Below are positions 54,369 through 63,040 of a stretch of DNA of 64,000 nucleotides, in pieces. Position 1 is the first letter of the stretch. Each line of letters opens with the position of its first letter. Source of the DNA: Taishania sp036758285 (GTDB lineage: Bacteria > Bacteroidota > Bacteroidia > Flavobacteriales_D > Crocinitomicaceae). A program made the position numbers and the translations under genes. The stretch covers positions 6,401 through 70,400 of the forward strand of contig DAIOWV010000008.1 in the NCBI GenBank assembly GCA_036758285.1, read 5' to 3'. The notes under the pieces were generated by a model. It was not told where the DNA came from, did no database searches, and saw only the letters and a program-made list of their open reading frames with translations.

Positions 54369-55574
54369 ATGACATTTATATTTATTTTTTTATTTGTAGC
54401 AATTGGTTTTTCTCAAGATGTAAATCCTGACAATAAACTTTTATGGGAAATTACCACTAAAGGGCAAAAAAAGAAAAGCTATCTGTATGGTAGTTTTCAC
54501 ACCAATGATAAGCGTGTATTCAATTTTAGCGATTCTGTTTATTTTGCTCTTAAAAATGCTGATATTGTTTGTCTTGAGACAGATATTTATGGAATGTTTA
54601 AGGATTGGGATACTCGTTTAGAAAATCTATCAATCAATTATGATAATTCAGGAAACCCATATACAAGTTCAACTTCACCAACAATTACATCTTATGGAAA
54701 TGAGGATGGTATGCCTCAATTTTTAGATTTATATTTTTTGCAATATGGATTAATGACCGATAAAGATTTTCATGCTTTAGAATCCATTGAAGAACAAATA
54801 GGATTGACAGAACCTGCTTTTTCATGGCCAAATAATCCGTATACAAGAAAATTTACGCAAGTAGAAGATAAATCAATCAAACTTTATATAAATGGAGATA
54901 TTGAAGCTCTTGAAAAATCATTGAGAACTAGCTTAAAATGGAATCCAGAGTTTTATAAACAATTAATTACTGACCGTAATTATATAATGGCTGATGGTAT
55001 TGATACAGTTGTTCAAAATAAAGGTGCGTTTATTGTTGTTGGTGCAGGACATTTAGGTGGAGATAAGGGTATTGTCAATTTATTAAGAAGTAAAGGGCAT
55101 AAATTACGACCTGTAACTTCAATTTATTCCAAAGAGCCGATTAAAGAAAAACAAGAAGTCTTGGCAATGAAGAATTATCTATATCATGATTCGATCACCA
55201 ATATTGTTGTTTCGTTGCCAGGGAAACCTTTTGAAATGGAAAAAGATGGTGTTGTTTTGAATTTAATTTATCGTGAGATGGGGCAGGGGAACACCTATTT
55301 CGTTGAGGTAATTGAAAAATTAGAAACACAAACAATGGAAACAGTAGCAATGGATTATATTCAAAGCCCTGGAGACTCGAAGAAAAAATCGGGAGTATTA
55401 GATGATGGAACGCCTTATATTGAAGGTATATCAGATTCCTATCCAGAGGGATTATCATGGGTGCGAGTACTAGAATCTGAAAAATATTTTGCTATTTTAA
55501 AAACCTTTGGAGGTAATAAATTCATGAACTCTTCTCGCCCACAAATATTCTTTAATAAGGTTTGGTTTGATTAA
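54369..55574 (+). CDS. TraB/GumN-family protein
   Basis: A 401-residue secreted protein with a signal peptide (TFIFIFLFVAIGFSQ). The TraB/GumN domain is seen as LLWEITTKGQKKKSYLYGSFHTND (first GxxH-type block), NADIVCLETDIYG, ITDRNYIMADGID and AFIVVGAGHLGGDKGIVNLLRSKG. The family is thought to be Tiki-like metalloproteases or related. About 120 extra residues at the C-terminus form an unrecognised beta-rich domain. ATG at 54369 is preferred over TTG at 54357. Confidence 0.8.
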   Translation: MTFIFIFLFVAIGFSQDVNPDNKLLWEITTKGQKKKSYLYGSFHTNDKRVFNFSDSVYFALKNADIVCLETDIYGMFKDWDTRLENLSINYDNSGNPYTSSTSPTITSYGNEDGMPQFLDLYFLQYGLMTDKDFHALESIEEQIGLTEPAFSWPNNPYTRKFTQVEDKSIKLYINGDIEALEKSLRTSLKWNPEFYKQLITDRNYIMADGIDTVVQNKGAFIVVGAGHLGGDKGIVNLLRSKGHKLRPVTSIYSKEPIKEKQEVLAMKNYLYHDSITNIVVSLPGKPFEMEKDGVVLNLIYREMGQGNTYFVEVIEKLETQTMETVAMDYIQSPGDSKKKSGVLDDGTPYIEGISDSYPEGLSWVRVLESEKYFAILKTFGGNKFMNSSRPQIFFNKVWFD

Positions 55575-56617
55575 TTTTTATCAAACAATTGAAGATACTT
55601 TGAGAGGTTTGCTTCCACCGAATAACGAGCTTTAACGGTTGCCTTCCCTTCTAATCCAATTCTTTTCCTTGTTTCTTGATTTTCTATCAATTGTTTTAAA
55701 TAACGATAGAAGTCTTCATTTGTAGTCGCCAGAAATCCATTTTCACCATTTTTTATAATATCTAGGTTAACTCCTACAGGTGATAATACGGATGGAATCC
55801 CAAGTGACATATATTGAAGGGCTTTGAATCCACATTTTCCTTTTGACCATTGATCCTCTACTAAAGGCATAATTCCAATAGAAAAAGTACTTAAATCTTT
55901 GATTTCAGTTTCTTTATTCCATTTGATAAACTTCAATGATTTGGTTTCGAAATCAGGTTTTTTATCTGAGATGATGACAAATGAAAAATTAAATTCAGTT
56001 TCTAATTTTTTGATTACATCTACGATTGCATTTAAATAGTGCATTGTTGAGTGAGATCCTGTCCATCCAACACATATTTTTTCATTTTGATAATCAATCG
56101 TTTCATTATGGTGATTTTCCATGTCAATTGTTGTTGGGATGACAATCACATTTGGGTTGTATTTTTTTGCATAATCTGCCAAATATTGATTGCCAACAGT
56201 TACAGTTGAAGCCCATTTTATGGAATATTTTACTTTCCAAAAACATTTAATCCATTGAAAATTTGCATTCGACTCAGAATAATTGGGGATCCAAATAGCA
56301 TCATCAAAATCGTAAATATATTTTACACGCAATAGTTTAGCTGTTAAAAACTCAAAAACAGGCGGGCCAAAGTGGGCCATTTCACGGTGGACAAAAATAT
56401 AATCTGATTTTTTTATTTTAAATAATAATCGAAAACGACGAAGAAAACCTGTCATCATAATGATTATTTTTTGGAACATAAGTCCATTCTTGTAAAGAAC
56501 ATTCCATCCTTTGTTTTTGAATTGCTCTATATATTGCTCATATCTAAAGCGTTGAGAAGGTGCTGTTCCGTGTGGATATGGTGAGAGAATGTAAATTTTT
56601 TTGTTCAAAATGTCCAT
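55571..56617 (-). CDS. Family GT4-like glycosyltransferase
   Basis: A 348-residue GT-B enzyme. The start ILSPYPHGTAPSQRFRYEQY, KVKYIYDFDDAIWIPNY, VTVGNQYLADYAKKYN, ICVGWTGSHSTMHYL and GIMPLVEDQWSKGKCGFKALQYMSLGIPSV with its nucleotide-sugar-binding Glu/Lys region are typical. ATG at 56617 aligns best; other starts at 56644 and a TTG at 56680 exist. It is isolated; no capsule or O-antigen genes are near. Sugar donor and acceptor unknown. Confidence 0.8.
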   Translation of the reverse strand: MDILNKKIYILSPYPHGTAPSQRFRYEQYIEQFKNKGWNVLYKNGLMFQKIIIMMTGFLRRFRLLFKIKKSDYIFVHREMAHFGPPVFEFLTAKLLRVKYIYDFDDAIWIPNYSESNANFQWIKCFWKVKYSIKWASTVTVGNQYLADYAKKYNPNVIVIPTTIDMENHHNETIDYQNEKICVGWTGSHSTMHYLNAIVDVIKKLETEFNFSFVIISDKKPDFETKSLKFIKWNKETEIKDLSTFSIGIMPLVEDQWSKGKCGFKALQYMSLGIPSVLSPVGVNLDIIKNGENGFLATTNEDFYRYLKQLIENQETRKRIGLEGKATVKARYSVEANLSKYLQLFDKN

Positions 56618-56822
56618 ATGTGTGTATTGTAAATGTGTCAACATGACATTTAATTGCTTCTCTAGATATTTTTCTGTCAAAAATAGTAAAAATAACGTGT
56701 TGCTTTATCCTATTAACGGATAATCAATACTTAAAGATGAAGACAAAATTTCCGATTCAATTATTTAACTAAATTTTAAGAAAAAACAGTAAAAATTAAG
56801 ACTTCTAGCTAAATTTTGTTCG

Positions 56823-56830
56823 TATCTTTG
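56823..56830 (+). promoter_or_regulatory. Putative -7 box of RNA element 1
   Basis: TATCTTTG fits TAnnTTTG. A start about 7 bases after it would fall at 56835-56838, just where the conserved element begins. No clear -33 TTG is seen. Confidence 0.45.
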
Positions 56831-56834
56831 TATT

Positions 56835-56905
56835 AGAGTTAGTTTTCATAAGTAGTAGTTTAGGTTATGCAAAAGAGAAAGCCCCTTATGGTTTTCTCTT
56901 TTGTA
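56835..56905 (+). ncRNA. Putative small RNA, element 1
   Basis: The conserved part 56835-56867 begins AGAGTTAGTTTTCATAAG, continues with two TAG triplets and TTTAGGTTA, and runs into a terminator: stem CAAAAGAGAAAGCC (56870-56883) with GGTTTTCTCTTTTG (56890-56903), 14 bp with one G-T pair. This copy has one TAG triplet fewer than the other two. Expected transcript about 70 nt. Function unknown; a 20-codon ATG frame inside the hairpin is not shared with the other copies, so coding is unlikely. Confidence 0.6.
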
Positions 56906-56959
56906 TTTTATAAACTTTCCATAAAATAAATATTTGCAATTTTTTGATAATATGTCTTG

Positions 56960-56988
56960 TTTGGCATGAAGTTTGAAACATACTTTAA
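56960..56988 (+). promoter_or_regulatory. Possible promoter of RNA element 2
   Basis: TTTG at 56960-56963 and TACTTTAA at 56981-56988 (17-base spacing) approximate the Bacteroidota -33/-7 pattern; the last two bases of the -7 box deviate. The start would be near 56995, inside the repeat border. Confidence 0.3.
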
Positions 56989-56990
56989 TC

Positions 56991-57075
56991 AGTAGTAAGA
57001 GTTAGTTTTCATAAGTAGTAGTAGTTTAGGTTAAGTAAAGAGAAAATTCATTTTGGATTTTCTCTTTTACATTTA
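56991..57075 (+). ncRNA. Putative small RNA, element 2
   Basis: The 44 bases 56991-57034 are identical to 57506-57549 in element 3. They start AGTAGTAAGAGTTAG and end in three TAG triplets and TTTAGGTTAA. The terminator follows without a gap: GTAAAGAGAAAAT (57035-57047) pairs with ATTTTCTCTTTTAC (57057-57070) with one bulged base. The hairpin sequence differs from that of elements 1 and 3, while pairing is kept. No ATG frame. Confidence 0.65.
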
Positions 57076-57505
57076 TAGCTATTTGATCCTATCACATTCA
57101 TTTTTACATAAGAATTGAAATGTTAAATTCTAGAATGGGCGTTCAAATTGTTTAATGAATTTTGGATGTCACAAAGGGTAGGGATATTACTTTTTCCTGA
57201 TGTTATTAAAGTTATACTTAATATAGTAAATTGTTGTTTTTATAATCTTTATTATTTAAATAAATAGTTGTTTTTCAGTTTTATATTGTTTTATTTCTGA
57301 TTTTTTATATCTGGAATACAATAAGATTTAACTTTCTTCGTTTATTATAGTAGAGCAAAGTTTAATGAAGTGTTAAAATCTTCTTAAAGAATGTTAAATA
57401 TTATGCACGCATATTAAAAATACATATCTTTGTTATGTGATGTTAAAGAAGTCACTTTCGAAAAAACGGAAATTTTTAAATAAAGTTTGAGTAGAATTAA
57501 ATAGT

Positions 57506-57585
57506 AGTAGTAAGAGTTAGTTTTCATAAGTAGTAGTAGTTTAGGTTAATGTAAAAGAGGAGACATCAGTGCTCCTCTTTTATAT
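57506..57585 (+). ncRNA. Putative small RNA, element 3
   Basis: Identical to element 2 over 44 bases (57506-57549), then a different hairpin: TAAAAGAGGAG (57552-57562) with CTCCTCTTTTA (57572-57582), extendable by three pairs, followed by TATTTATA. It faces csaA, so the hairpin could also end the leftward csaA transcript, but that does not explain the conserved 44 bases. A TATCTTTG box lies at 57425-57432, 74 bases upstream of the conserved part. Confidence 0.65.
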
Positions 57586-57597
57586 TTATAGACATTT

Positions 57598-57942
57598 TTA
57601 ACTCACTTTTAATCCATTTTGTACGGGCTTATCGGTTGTTAGTAGTGTAACTTCTTTACCATTTACCGCTCCAAGAATTAAACATTCGCTTTGTATTGTA
57701 GCAATTTGTTTTTTGGGGAAATTAACAACAGCCGTTACTTGTTTTCCAATTAATTCTTCTGGTTGATAAAGCTGAGTGATTTGGGCAGATGTTTTCCTTG
57801 TTCCAATTTCGCCGAAATCAATAACAAGTTTATATGCGGGATTTCGTACTTCATGAAATATTTCGGCACTTACTATCGTTCCAATACGGATTTCTATTTT
57901 TTCGAAATCACTCCAACTGATTAAGTCTTTTGATGTTTCCAT
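57598..57942 (-). CDS. csaA: CsaA-family tRNA-binding-domain protein
   Basis: A 114-residue OB-fold protein equal in extent to CsaA: FEKIEIRIGTIVSAEIF, YKLVIDFGEIGTRKTSAQIT, LIGKQVTAVVNFPKKQIA and SECLILGAV are the EMAP/tRNA-binding blocks. CsaA acts as a chaperone-like or export-related protein in Bacillus; the tRNA arm-binding role is by homology. ATG at 57942 is used (TTG at 57948 also in frame). First of the leftward genes after vanZ. Confidence 0.88.
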   Translation of the reverse strand: METSKDLISWSDFEKIEIRIGTIVSAEIFHEVRNPAYKLVIDFGEIGTRKTSAQITQLYQPEELIGKQVTAVVNFPKKQIATIQSECLILGAVNGKEVTLLTTDKPVQNGLKVS

Positions 57943-57981
57943 ATTCAATAAAATTTATAAAACTAGTAATCGATCTTAGTG

Positions 57982-58344
57982 TTAATAGACGATTTTTAAC
58001 TTTTTCAAGAATTCTAAACATTTTTCTTTTAGGAAAAACAAGAGTACTATTCCAATGATAACACCAGATGCATTTGCAATTAAATCTTTCCAATCTACTT
58101 CACGTCCAGGAACAAATCCTTGAAGAAATTCTAATAATGCACTAAATAATAAGATCAAAATTCCCATGATTGTCCATTTGTTTTTCGAAAAAAGCAATCC
58201 AGTATTGAATGTAAGCGTTGAATATGCCAGTAAATGACCAATTTTATCATTTACAGAAATATTTACACCTCCACTAGGGGCTTTTAGACTTAAATAAATA
58301 ATTGCAATTATAACAGTTAGAAGACTTAACTTAATCCAATTCAT
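57982..58344 (-). CDS. VanZ-family membrane protein
   Basis: A 120-residue protein with four membrane helices. NDKIGHLLAYSTLTF and LLEFLQGFVPGREVDWKDLIANASGVIIG are the VanZ signature. VanZ of enterococci gives low teicoplanin resistance; the role of chromosomal relatives is unknown. Its start overlaps the S9 peptidase stop region by 14 bases, so it is translated from the same mRNA. Confidence 0.85.
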   Translation of the reverse strand: MNWIKLSLLTVIIAIIYLSLKAPSGGVNISVNDKIGHLLAYSTLTFNTGLLFSKNKWTIMGILILLFSALLEFLQGFVPGREVDWKDLIANASGVIIGIVLLFFLKEKCLEFLKKLKIVY

Positions 58345-61153
58345 AGCGTAGTTCTTTGCCTTTTTTTATCGCAGGAATTCCTTCTGTTAACCATCTTGGA
58401 GCAGGTTGATTTTGTAAATAATGATCAAAAAATTGACGCATACGAATACTTAAATCTCTTCTATTTGCAATTTTCATTAAATTATGTTCATCTCCATTAT
58501 AATTTAGCATCCAACATGGTTTTCCTAAACGACGCATTCCTGTAAAAATCTCAATACCTTGATACCATGGAACAGCACCATCATCATCATTGTGCATAAT
58601 TAATAGAGGTGTATTAACTTTAGGTAAATGAAAAACGGGTGAGTTTTCAATGTATAATTCTGGAGCTTCCCACATTGTTTTTCCAATTCTACTTTGCGTT
58701 TTTTCGTATTGAAATTGGCGACTCATACCTGTTCCCCAACGAATTCCACCAAATGCAGAAAACATATTTCCAACTGGAGCACCTGCCATTGCTGCTTTAT
58801 ATCGTGTTGTCATTGTTACCAATTGTGCTGTTTGATATCCTCCCCAACTTTGACCTTGCAACCCCATTCTCGTGGAATCTATATTGGGATATTTTTTTAA
58901 TACAGCATCCGTTCCGCTCATAATACAGTCATAAGCTCCTCTGGCTGGATACCCTGGTTCGTATCGTACATCAGGAATGAATACGATGTAATCTGCTGAA
59001 GCATATTCTGTTGGGAAAATAATTGAAGCTGTTGGTCTTGGTGCATAATGGTTGTGTAAATCATCAGAATAGAGTTCGTAATAATAAACAAGTAAAGGAT
59101 ATGATTTTGAAGGGTCATAATTTTCTGGTTTATATACCAATCCTTCTAATTCTAGGCCTTTATATGTTTTCCATGAAATCAATTCCACTGTTGCCCAATT
59201 ATAATCTTTTTGTTGTGGGTTTGTGTTTGAAATTTGCTTGATATTTTTCACTGAATCCTTCCAGAAGTTTAGATCTGGGTATTCTTGAACAGATTGTTTT
59301 CTAATTGAATATACGGAAGAATTTTTCGCTTTTTTCAGAGATGAAATTTTAGCATCCCAATAATTTTGTTGAATTGGTTTTCCATTTTCAATGGTGTAAA
59401 AATGTGAACCTTTTGTTTTTTTATCCAATCCGATTAAGAAGAAATTATCCAGTTCTGTGAAAGTTGAATCCGTATTCCACCTGCGTGCACTAAATTCAAT
59501 ATTGTTCAGTTTTCCTATGTTTTGAGTTATTGAAATAAGCTCGTTTTTTGAAAATTCGTAAACATAGAAGTCATTTTTTTCAGATAAAAATAATTGATCC
59601 CCATTTTTATTCCAACCATAATTACCAATGGCGAACTCTTCCATCGGCATTCCATTTTTATCACCAGACCATGTTTTTTCTTTAGCATTACAAGTTAAAC
59701 AGGTTTCAGAATTATCAATTAAATTAATAGAATAGTAATTTCCATTTTCGTGATTGAAATAAACAAACTTATCACCTTTACGTGAAAGATTTATTGCGTT
59801 TGTAACTCCCTTTTTGATAAGTTTGTGTTCTCCTGTTTTAATATTTGTGAGATAATAATCTCTTTTACCTGAAATATCCCACATAGATTCTAATTCATAA
59901 GGAAATGAATTAGAAGAAAGTGCAAAATCAGAAAGTTCATAAAAATTGTATTGTAATTTTAATGTATCATTTTCTAGTCCAGTAATTTTTCCAGAATTAA
60001 AATCGTAAGAATACCAGTAGGCTTTGTTTTGGTCTCTTTTCAAGTTTTTTAATTGCTGTGTTTGCAAAACAGGTTCGTTGTACGTCCATAAATCAAATTT
60101 TGCCTTTTCGCTATCAATTAACGAGTCTTTAGGTTCTTGAAATGGAATGTCATTTACACCAAAATATAAATGATTGTTAACTTCTGAAAATTTTGGTTTA
60201 ATGTTTTTTACTACTGTCCATTCTTTTGGAATATTTTCAGAAGTAGTGTCAATTAAACATGATAATTGATTGTTTGTGAGATCGTAAAGAAATAGTTCGA
60301 AAACTTTTGTTTTAGTGGTATCCTGAGCACCAAGGAATACTAATTTGTTTGCATTTTTATCGAAAGTAATTCCATCAACCCCAGTAAACGTTCGTTCAAC
60401 AGTAGTTGTTTTATCTGTATTCAAATGAATAATATTTACAGTACAAGTGTCGTTTACTTGTTGAATGTATGTTAATACTTCTCCTTTCTCTGAAATAGAG
60501 TAATCGATTACATTTTTAAAAGCATAATTTTTGCCATTTTCTAAATTCTTTAATCGTAGAACTTTCCCATCAGATTTTGGTTCCTTGTCTTTTTTTGGTT
60601 CTTCAGTTTTTGTTTTTTTAGCTTTCTTTTTTTTCTTTTTGGAAGTGGATTCTTCTTCTTTTTTATCCTCTCTTATTGTATTGTCATTTTCTAAATAACT
60701 CAACCAATCATGTTTTTTTCCAATTTTATGTTCTTTGACATTTGCAATTTTTTCAATTTCCTGTTTTTCAAATGAATAGATGGCAAGTGAATCTTTTGGC
60801 CATTTTTTCTTATCAACTTTATCTAATTCAACTTTTCTAAGTGTATCATAACCAGCCTCAATTGAATAGATTAAGTAGTTTTCATCTTGCGAAAAATTAG
60901 CATTTTTAGCTCGTAAAACAGAATCAAGTGTATTTGTTTCAGTATTGTACCAATATAAATAGGTATCACCTTTATGCGGTTGAATTTCGTATGTGATGTA
61001 TTTGCCACTTGAAGAAATTTGTTCGTTTTTTAAGGTTTTCCAACCATCAAAAGCATTAAAATCAATAACTTTTTTTTGTGAAAACAAATTATTGGAAATT
61101 AACAAGCCGATTGAAAAAATAAGGGTAATTATAGAACGTATCATATTTTTCAT
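58331..61153 (-). CDS. S9-family prolyl oligopeptidase-type peptidase
   Basis: A 940-residue secreted peptidase: signal peptide (about 1-25), a beta-propeller N-terminal region with a lysine/glutamate-rich stretch near 165-200 (KKKKKKAKKTKTEE), and a C-terminal alpha/beta hydrolase. The triad is Ser in GLQGQSWGGYQ (about 767), Asp in MHNDDDGAVPWYQG (about 856) and His in GDEHNLM (about 891). It should cleave peptides in the periplasm as DPP-IV/acylaminoacyl peptidase relatives do. Starts at 61153 or 61144 are equally possible. Confidence 0.88.
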   Translation of the reverse strand: MKNMIRSIITLIFSIGLLISNNLFSQKKVIDFNAFDGWKTLKNEQISSSGKYITYEIQPHKGDTYLYWYNTETNTLDSVLRAKNANFSQDENYLIYSIEAGYDTLRKVELDKVDKKKWPKDSLAIYSFEKQEIEKIANVKEHKIGKKHDWLSYLENDNTIREDKKEEESTSKKKKKKAKKTKTEEPKKDKEPKSDGKVLRLKNLENGKNYAFKNVIDYSISEKGEVLTYIQQVNDTCTVNIIHLNTDKTTTVERTFTGVDGITFDKNANKLVFLGAQDTTKTKVFELFLYDLTNNQLSCLIDTTSENIPKEWTVVKNIKPKFSEVNNHLYFGVNDIPFQEPKDSLIDSEKAKFDLWTYNEPVLQTQQLKNLKRDQNKAYWYSYDFNSGKITGLENDTLKLQYNFYELSDFALSSNSFPYELESMWDISGKRDYYLTNIKTGEHKLIKKGVTNAINLSRKGDKFVYFNHENGNYYSINLIDNSETCLTCNAKEKTWSGDKNGMPMEEFAIGNYGWNKNGDQLFLSEKNDFYVYEFSKNELISITQNIGKLNNIEFSARRWNTDSTFTELDNFFLIGLDKKTKGSHFYTIENGKPIQQNYWDAKISSLKKAKNSSVYSIRKQSVQEYPDLNFWKDSVKNIKQISNTNPQQKDYNWATVELISWKTYKGLELEGLVYKPENYDPSKSYPLLVYYYELYSDDLHNHYAPRPTASIIFPTEYASADYIVFIPDVRYEPGYPARGAYDCIMSGTDAVLKKYPNIDSTRMGLQGQSWGGYQTAQLVTMTTRYKAAMAGAPVGNMFSAFGGIRWGTGMSRQFQYEKTQSRIGKTMWEAPELYIENSPVFHLPKVNTPLLIMHNDDDGAVPWYQGIEIFTGMRRLGKPCWMLNYNGDEHNLMKIANRRDLSIRMRQFFDHYLQNQPAPRWLTEGIPAIKKGKELRYELD

Positions 61154-61359
61154 TTACTATTAACAATTCTTAATATTGTAAAAGTAACGAAATATGCCGA
61201 AATTAAAGGAGATTTTAGGTTGTCATCAATTCTTAAAAATTGAATTTATTGATAAAATGTAACTTTTTCATGAAATTGAGTTATTCATTAATAACGGAAA
61301 ATAAACTCTTAAGTTTTTATTTTTTGAAACTATAAGTGTCTGATTTTAAAACTTATGTT

Positions 61360-62355
61360 ATGAAATGTTTTTTACTTTTCTTTTTTGGATTTCTTTTAAT
61401 ATTGAACGGTTTTTCTCAATCAGAAAAAACAGAGGGTTGTACTACTTCAAAAAGTTTTGATTATCCGCCAATAGCAAAAACCTGTCATTATTCAATTGTT
61501 GATGGACGGAAGAAGTTGGTTTCAGGTAATTATAAAGATGGACAAAAAGTTGGGGTTTGGAAATTTTATGATGACAATGGGAAATTACTCATTAAGCGTA
61601 ATTATTTTAACAATTTAAGTTACGAACAATTAAAACCCCAATTCAGCAAATCGAATAATAATTTAAATGTTGTTCAACAAGGAGTTAGAGATTCCAATAA
61701 TCTACTTCCTTTTACATTTATGAAAGAAAAAAATATTAAATTGAGTATTCGTTATCTACAATTAAATTGGTTTTTGAATCAAGGGGAAATTGTAGCTGAT
61801 GAAGTATTAAAAAAANNNNNNNNNNGGATGCTGACAGCGGATCCACGCATCGTAAAAAAAGCTTTTTCACAACTTTTAGCTGATCAATCTGTACGAAAGT
61901 TCTCATCAATGGATTTTAAAGAAACGATTCAAAATGAAACCATAAACAGTGAACAATTGAATTTAATAGGGTTTCTAACCAAATCTGATCTATTTTTTGA
62001 TAAAGTTCGAGCAATTAATGAATCTAGAATAATTGGAATTCAACCATTGGCATTAAACAATAGCGGTGATACAATTTTATTACCTGTATTTTATTATCCT
62101 GATATACGTGAAAACTTAGCAAAAACAAAAGTTAACAGCTATGATTATGTTCAACATCTAGATGATTTGTTTTATTATTCTGCTTTTGTAGGGCCAATTT
62201 ACCGATATGGAATCTCTAATAAAATGCCAGATACACAATGTAATACTTCATTTTCTAGCTCAAAGTGTTTTAGTTATTTTGAATCACTAATGGCGAATGA
62301 AGAGATGATAAAACTTACTCGTTTCTCAGGTCAGGATGATGTTGGAAAGAATTAA
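61360..62355 (+). CDS. Secreted protein with MORN-like start and GldN-like C-terminus, gap inside
   Basis: About 331 residues including a 10-base N run. The ATG at 61360 gives a signal peptide; GTG at 61336 is the outer limit. Near residue 50 there is one YwqK/MORN-like motif (SGNYKDGQKVGVWKFYDDNGKLL). After the gap, the C-terminal half has TKSDLFFDKVRAINESRIIGIQPLA, LLPVFYYPDIRENLAKTKV and LDDLFYYSAFVGPIYRYGIS, which resembles GldN/PorN, a periplasmic ring component of type IX secretion (WYFD..R....R.LGI.P, FP..R..L, and the DD-F block). The assignment is from memory of the family. The halves could be two genes if the true gap is large. Confidence 0.5.
   Translation: MKCFLLFFFGFLLILNGFSQSEKTEGCTTSKSFDYPPIAKTCHYSIVDGRKKLVSGNYKDGQKVGVWKFYDDNGKLLIKRNYFNNLSYEQLKPQFSKSNNNLNVVQQGVRDSNNLLPFTFMKEKNIKLSIRYLQLNWFLNQGEIVADEVLKKXXXXMLTADPRIVKKAFSQLLADQSVRKFSSMDFKETIQNETINSEQLNLIGFLTKSDLFFDKVRAINESRIIGIQPLALNNSGDTILLPVFYYPDIRENLAKTKVNSYDYVQHLDDLFYYSAFVGPIYRYGISNKMPDTQCNTSFSSSKCFSYFESLMANEEMIKLTRFSGQDDVGKN
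61816..61825. other. Assembly gap (10 N)
   Basis: Ten unknown bases inside the GldN-like gene. A run of exactly ten may be a placeholder, so the true distance is uncertain. Confidence 0.99.
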
Positions 62356-62375
62356 TACGGGGATAAAATAATTGA

Positions 62376-63035
62376 TTAGGGAATCATTTTGTTACTCGTT
62401 AAATCATGAATTTCTTTTACTTGTAAATAATTATTTCCTTTTTTTACATTGAAAACACCATTGATCATCGCTTTCGCTAAATCTGTTACATGTGTGGGTT
62501 TGTGCTTTTTTAGAATCCCAATTTTAGTAAATCCTTTCATTATTGTTGTTGCAACCTTTTCAGCAAATCTGTCACTGTTTGGCCTTATTAAAACACTTGG
62601 TTGGAAAATAAGCGTTTTTTCAAACCCTAAATTAAGAATTGACTGTTCTAATTCGCCCTTCATTCTAGTATAGAAAAATGATGAATTTGGGTTTGCTCCA
62701 ATAGCTGAAACCAACACAAAATTTGAAATGTTGTTTCCTTTTGCTATTTCAGCGAAATTGTATTGGTAATCATAGTCAATTCTCCATTGAGCTTCTTGGC
62801 TTCCGGCAATTTTAAGAGTCGTACCTAAGCAAGAAAAAGCAACATCTCCTTGAATCAGTTTAGAATAATCATTGATTTGTTCAAAATCGATAATATATTG
62901 ACGAATTTTTGGATTTGAATGATTGATTTTCTTTCTCAACAAAACAGTTACTTCTGAAAATCTATTATCTTTTAATAATTCTTCAATAAGGGATTTTCCA
63001 GTTGCTCCTGTTCCACCAATAACAATAGCTTTCAT
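62376..63035 (-). CDS. NAD(P)-binding atypical SDR (HTATIP2-like)
   Basis: A 219-residue Rossmann-fold protein. The nucleotide site is VIGGTGATGKSLIEELL at the N-terminus; DVAFSCLGTTLKIAGS, FVLVSAIGANPNSSFFYTRMKGELE (with the SDR-type Tyr-x-x-x-Lys written YTRMKGE, an altered spacing) and FQPSVLIRP follow. This is the atypical SDR group with human HTATIP2. Cofactor NAD(P)H is likely; the substrate is unknown. It starts 5 bases after the peptidase gene stop. Confidence 0.8.
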   Translation of the reverse strand: MKAIVIGGTGATGKSLIEELLKDNRFSEVTVLLRKKINHSNPKIRQYIIDFEQINDYSKLIQGDVAFSCLGTTLKIAGSQEAQWRIDYDYQYNFAEIAKGNNISNFVLVSAIGANPNSSFFYTRMKGELEQSILNLGFEKTLIFQPSVLIRPNSDRFAEKVATTIMKGFTKIGILKKHKPTHVTDLAKAMINGVFNVKKGNNYLQVKEIHDLTSNKMIP

Positions 63036-63040
63036 TTTGT

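Larger units (their letters stand above)
56618..57597. other. 980-base region without genes, with three RNA-like repeats
   Basis: No convincing ORF on either strand. It carries three copies of a conserved 33-44 nt element, each followed directly by its own terminator hairpin (56835-56905, 56991-57075, 57506-57585). TATCTTTG boxes occur at 56823 and 57425. Confidence 0.75.

Noticed and set aside
56868..56930. 20-codon ORF starting in the first RNA element (ATG at 56867)
   Set aside because: It lies across the terminator hairpin and the other two copies have no equivalent frame.
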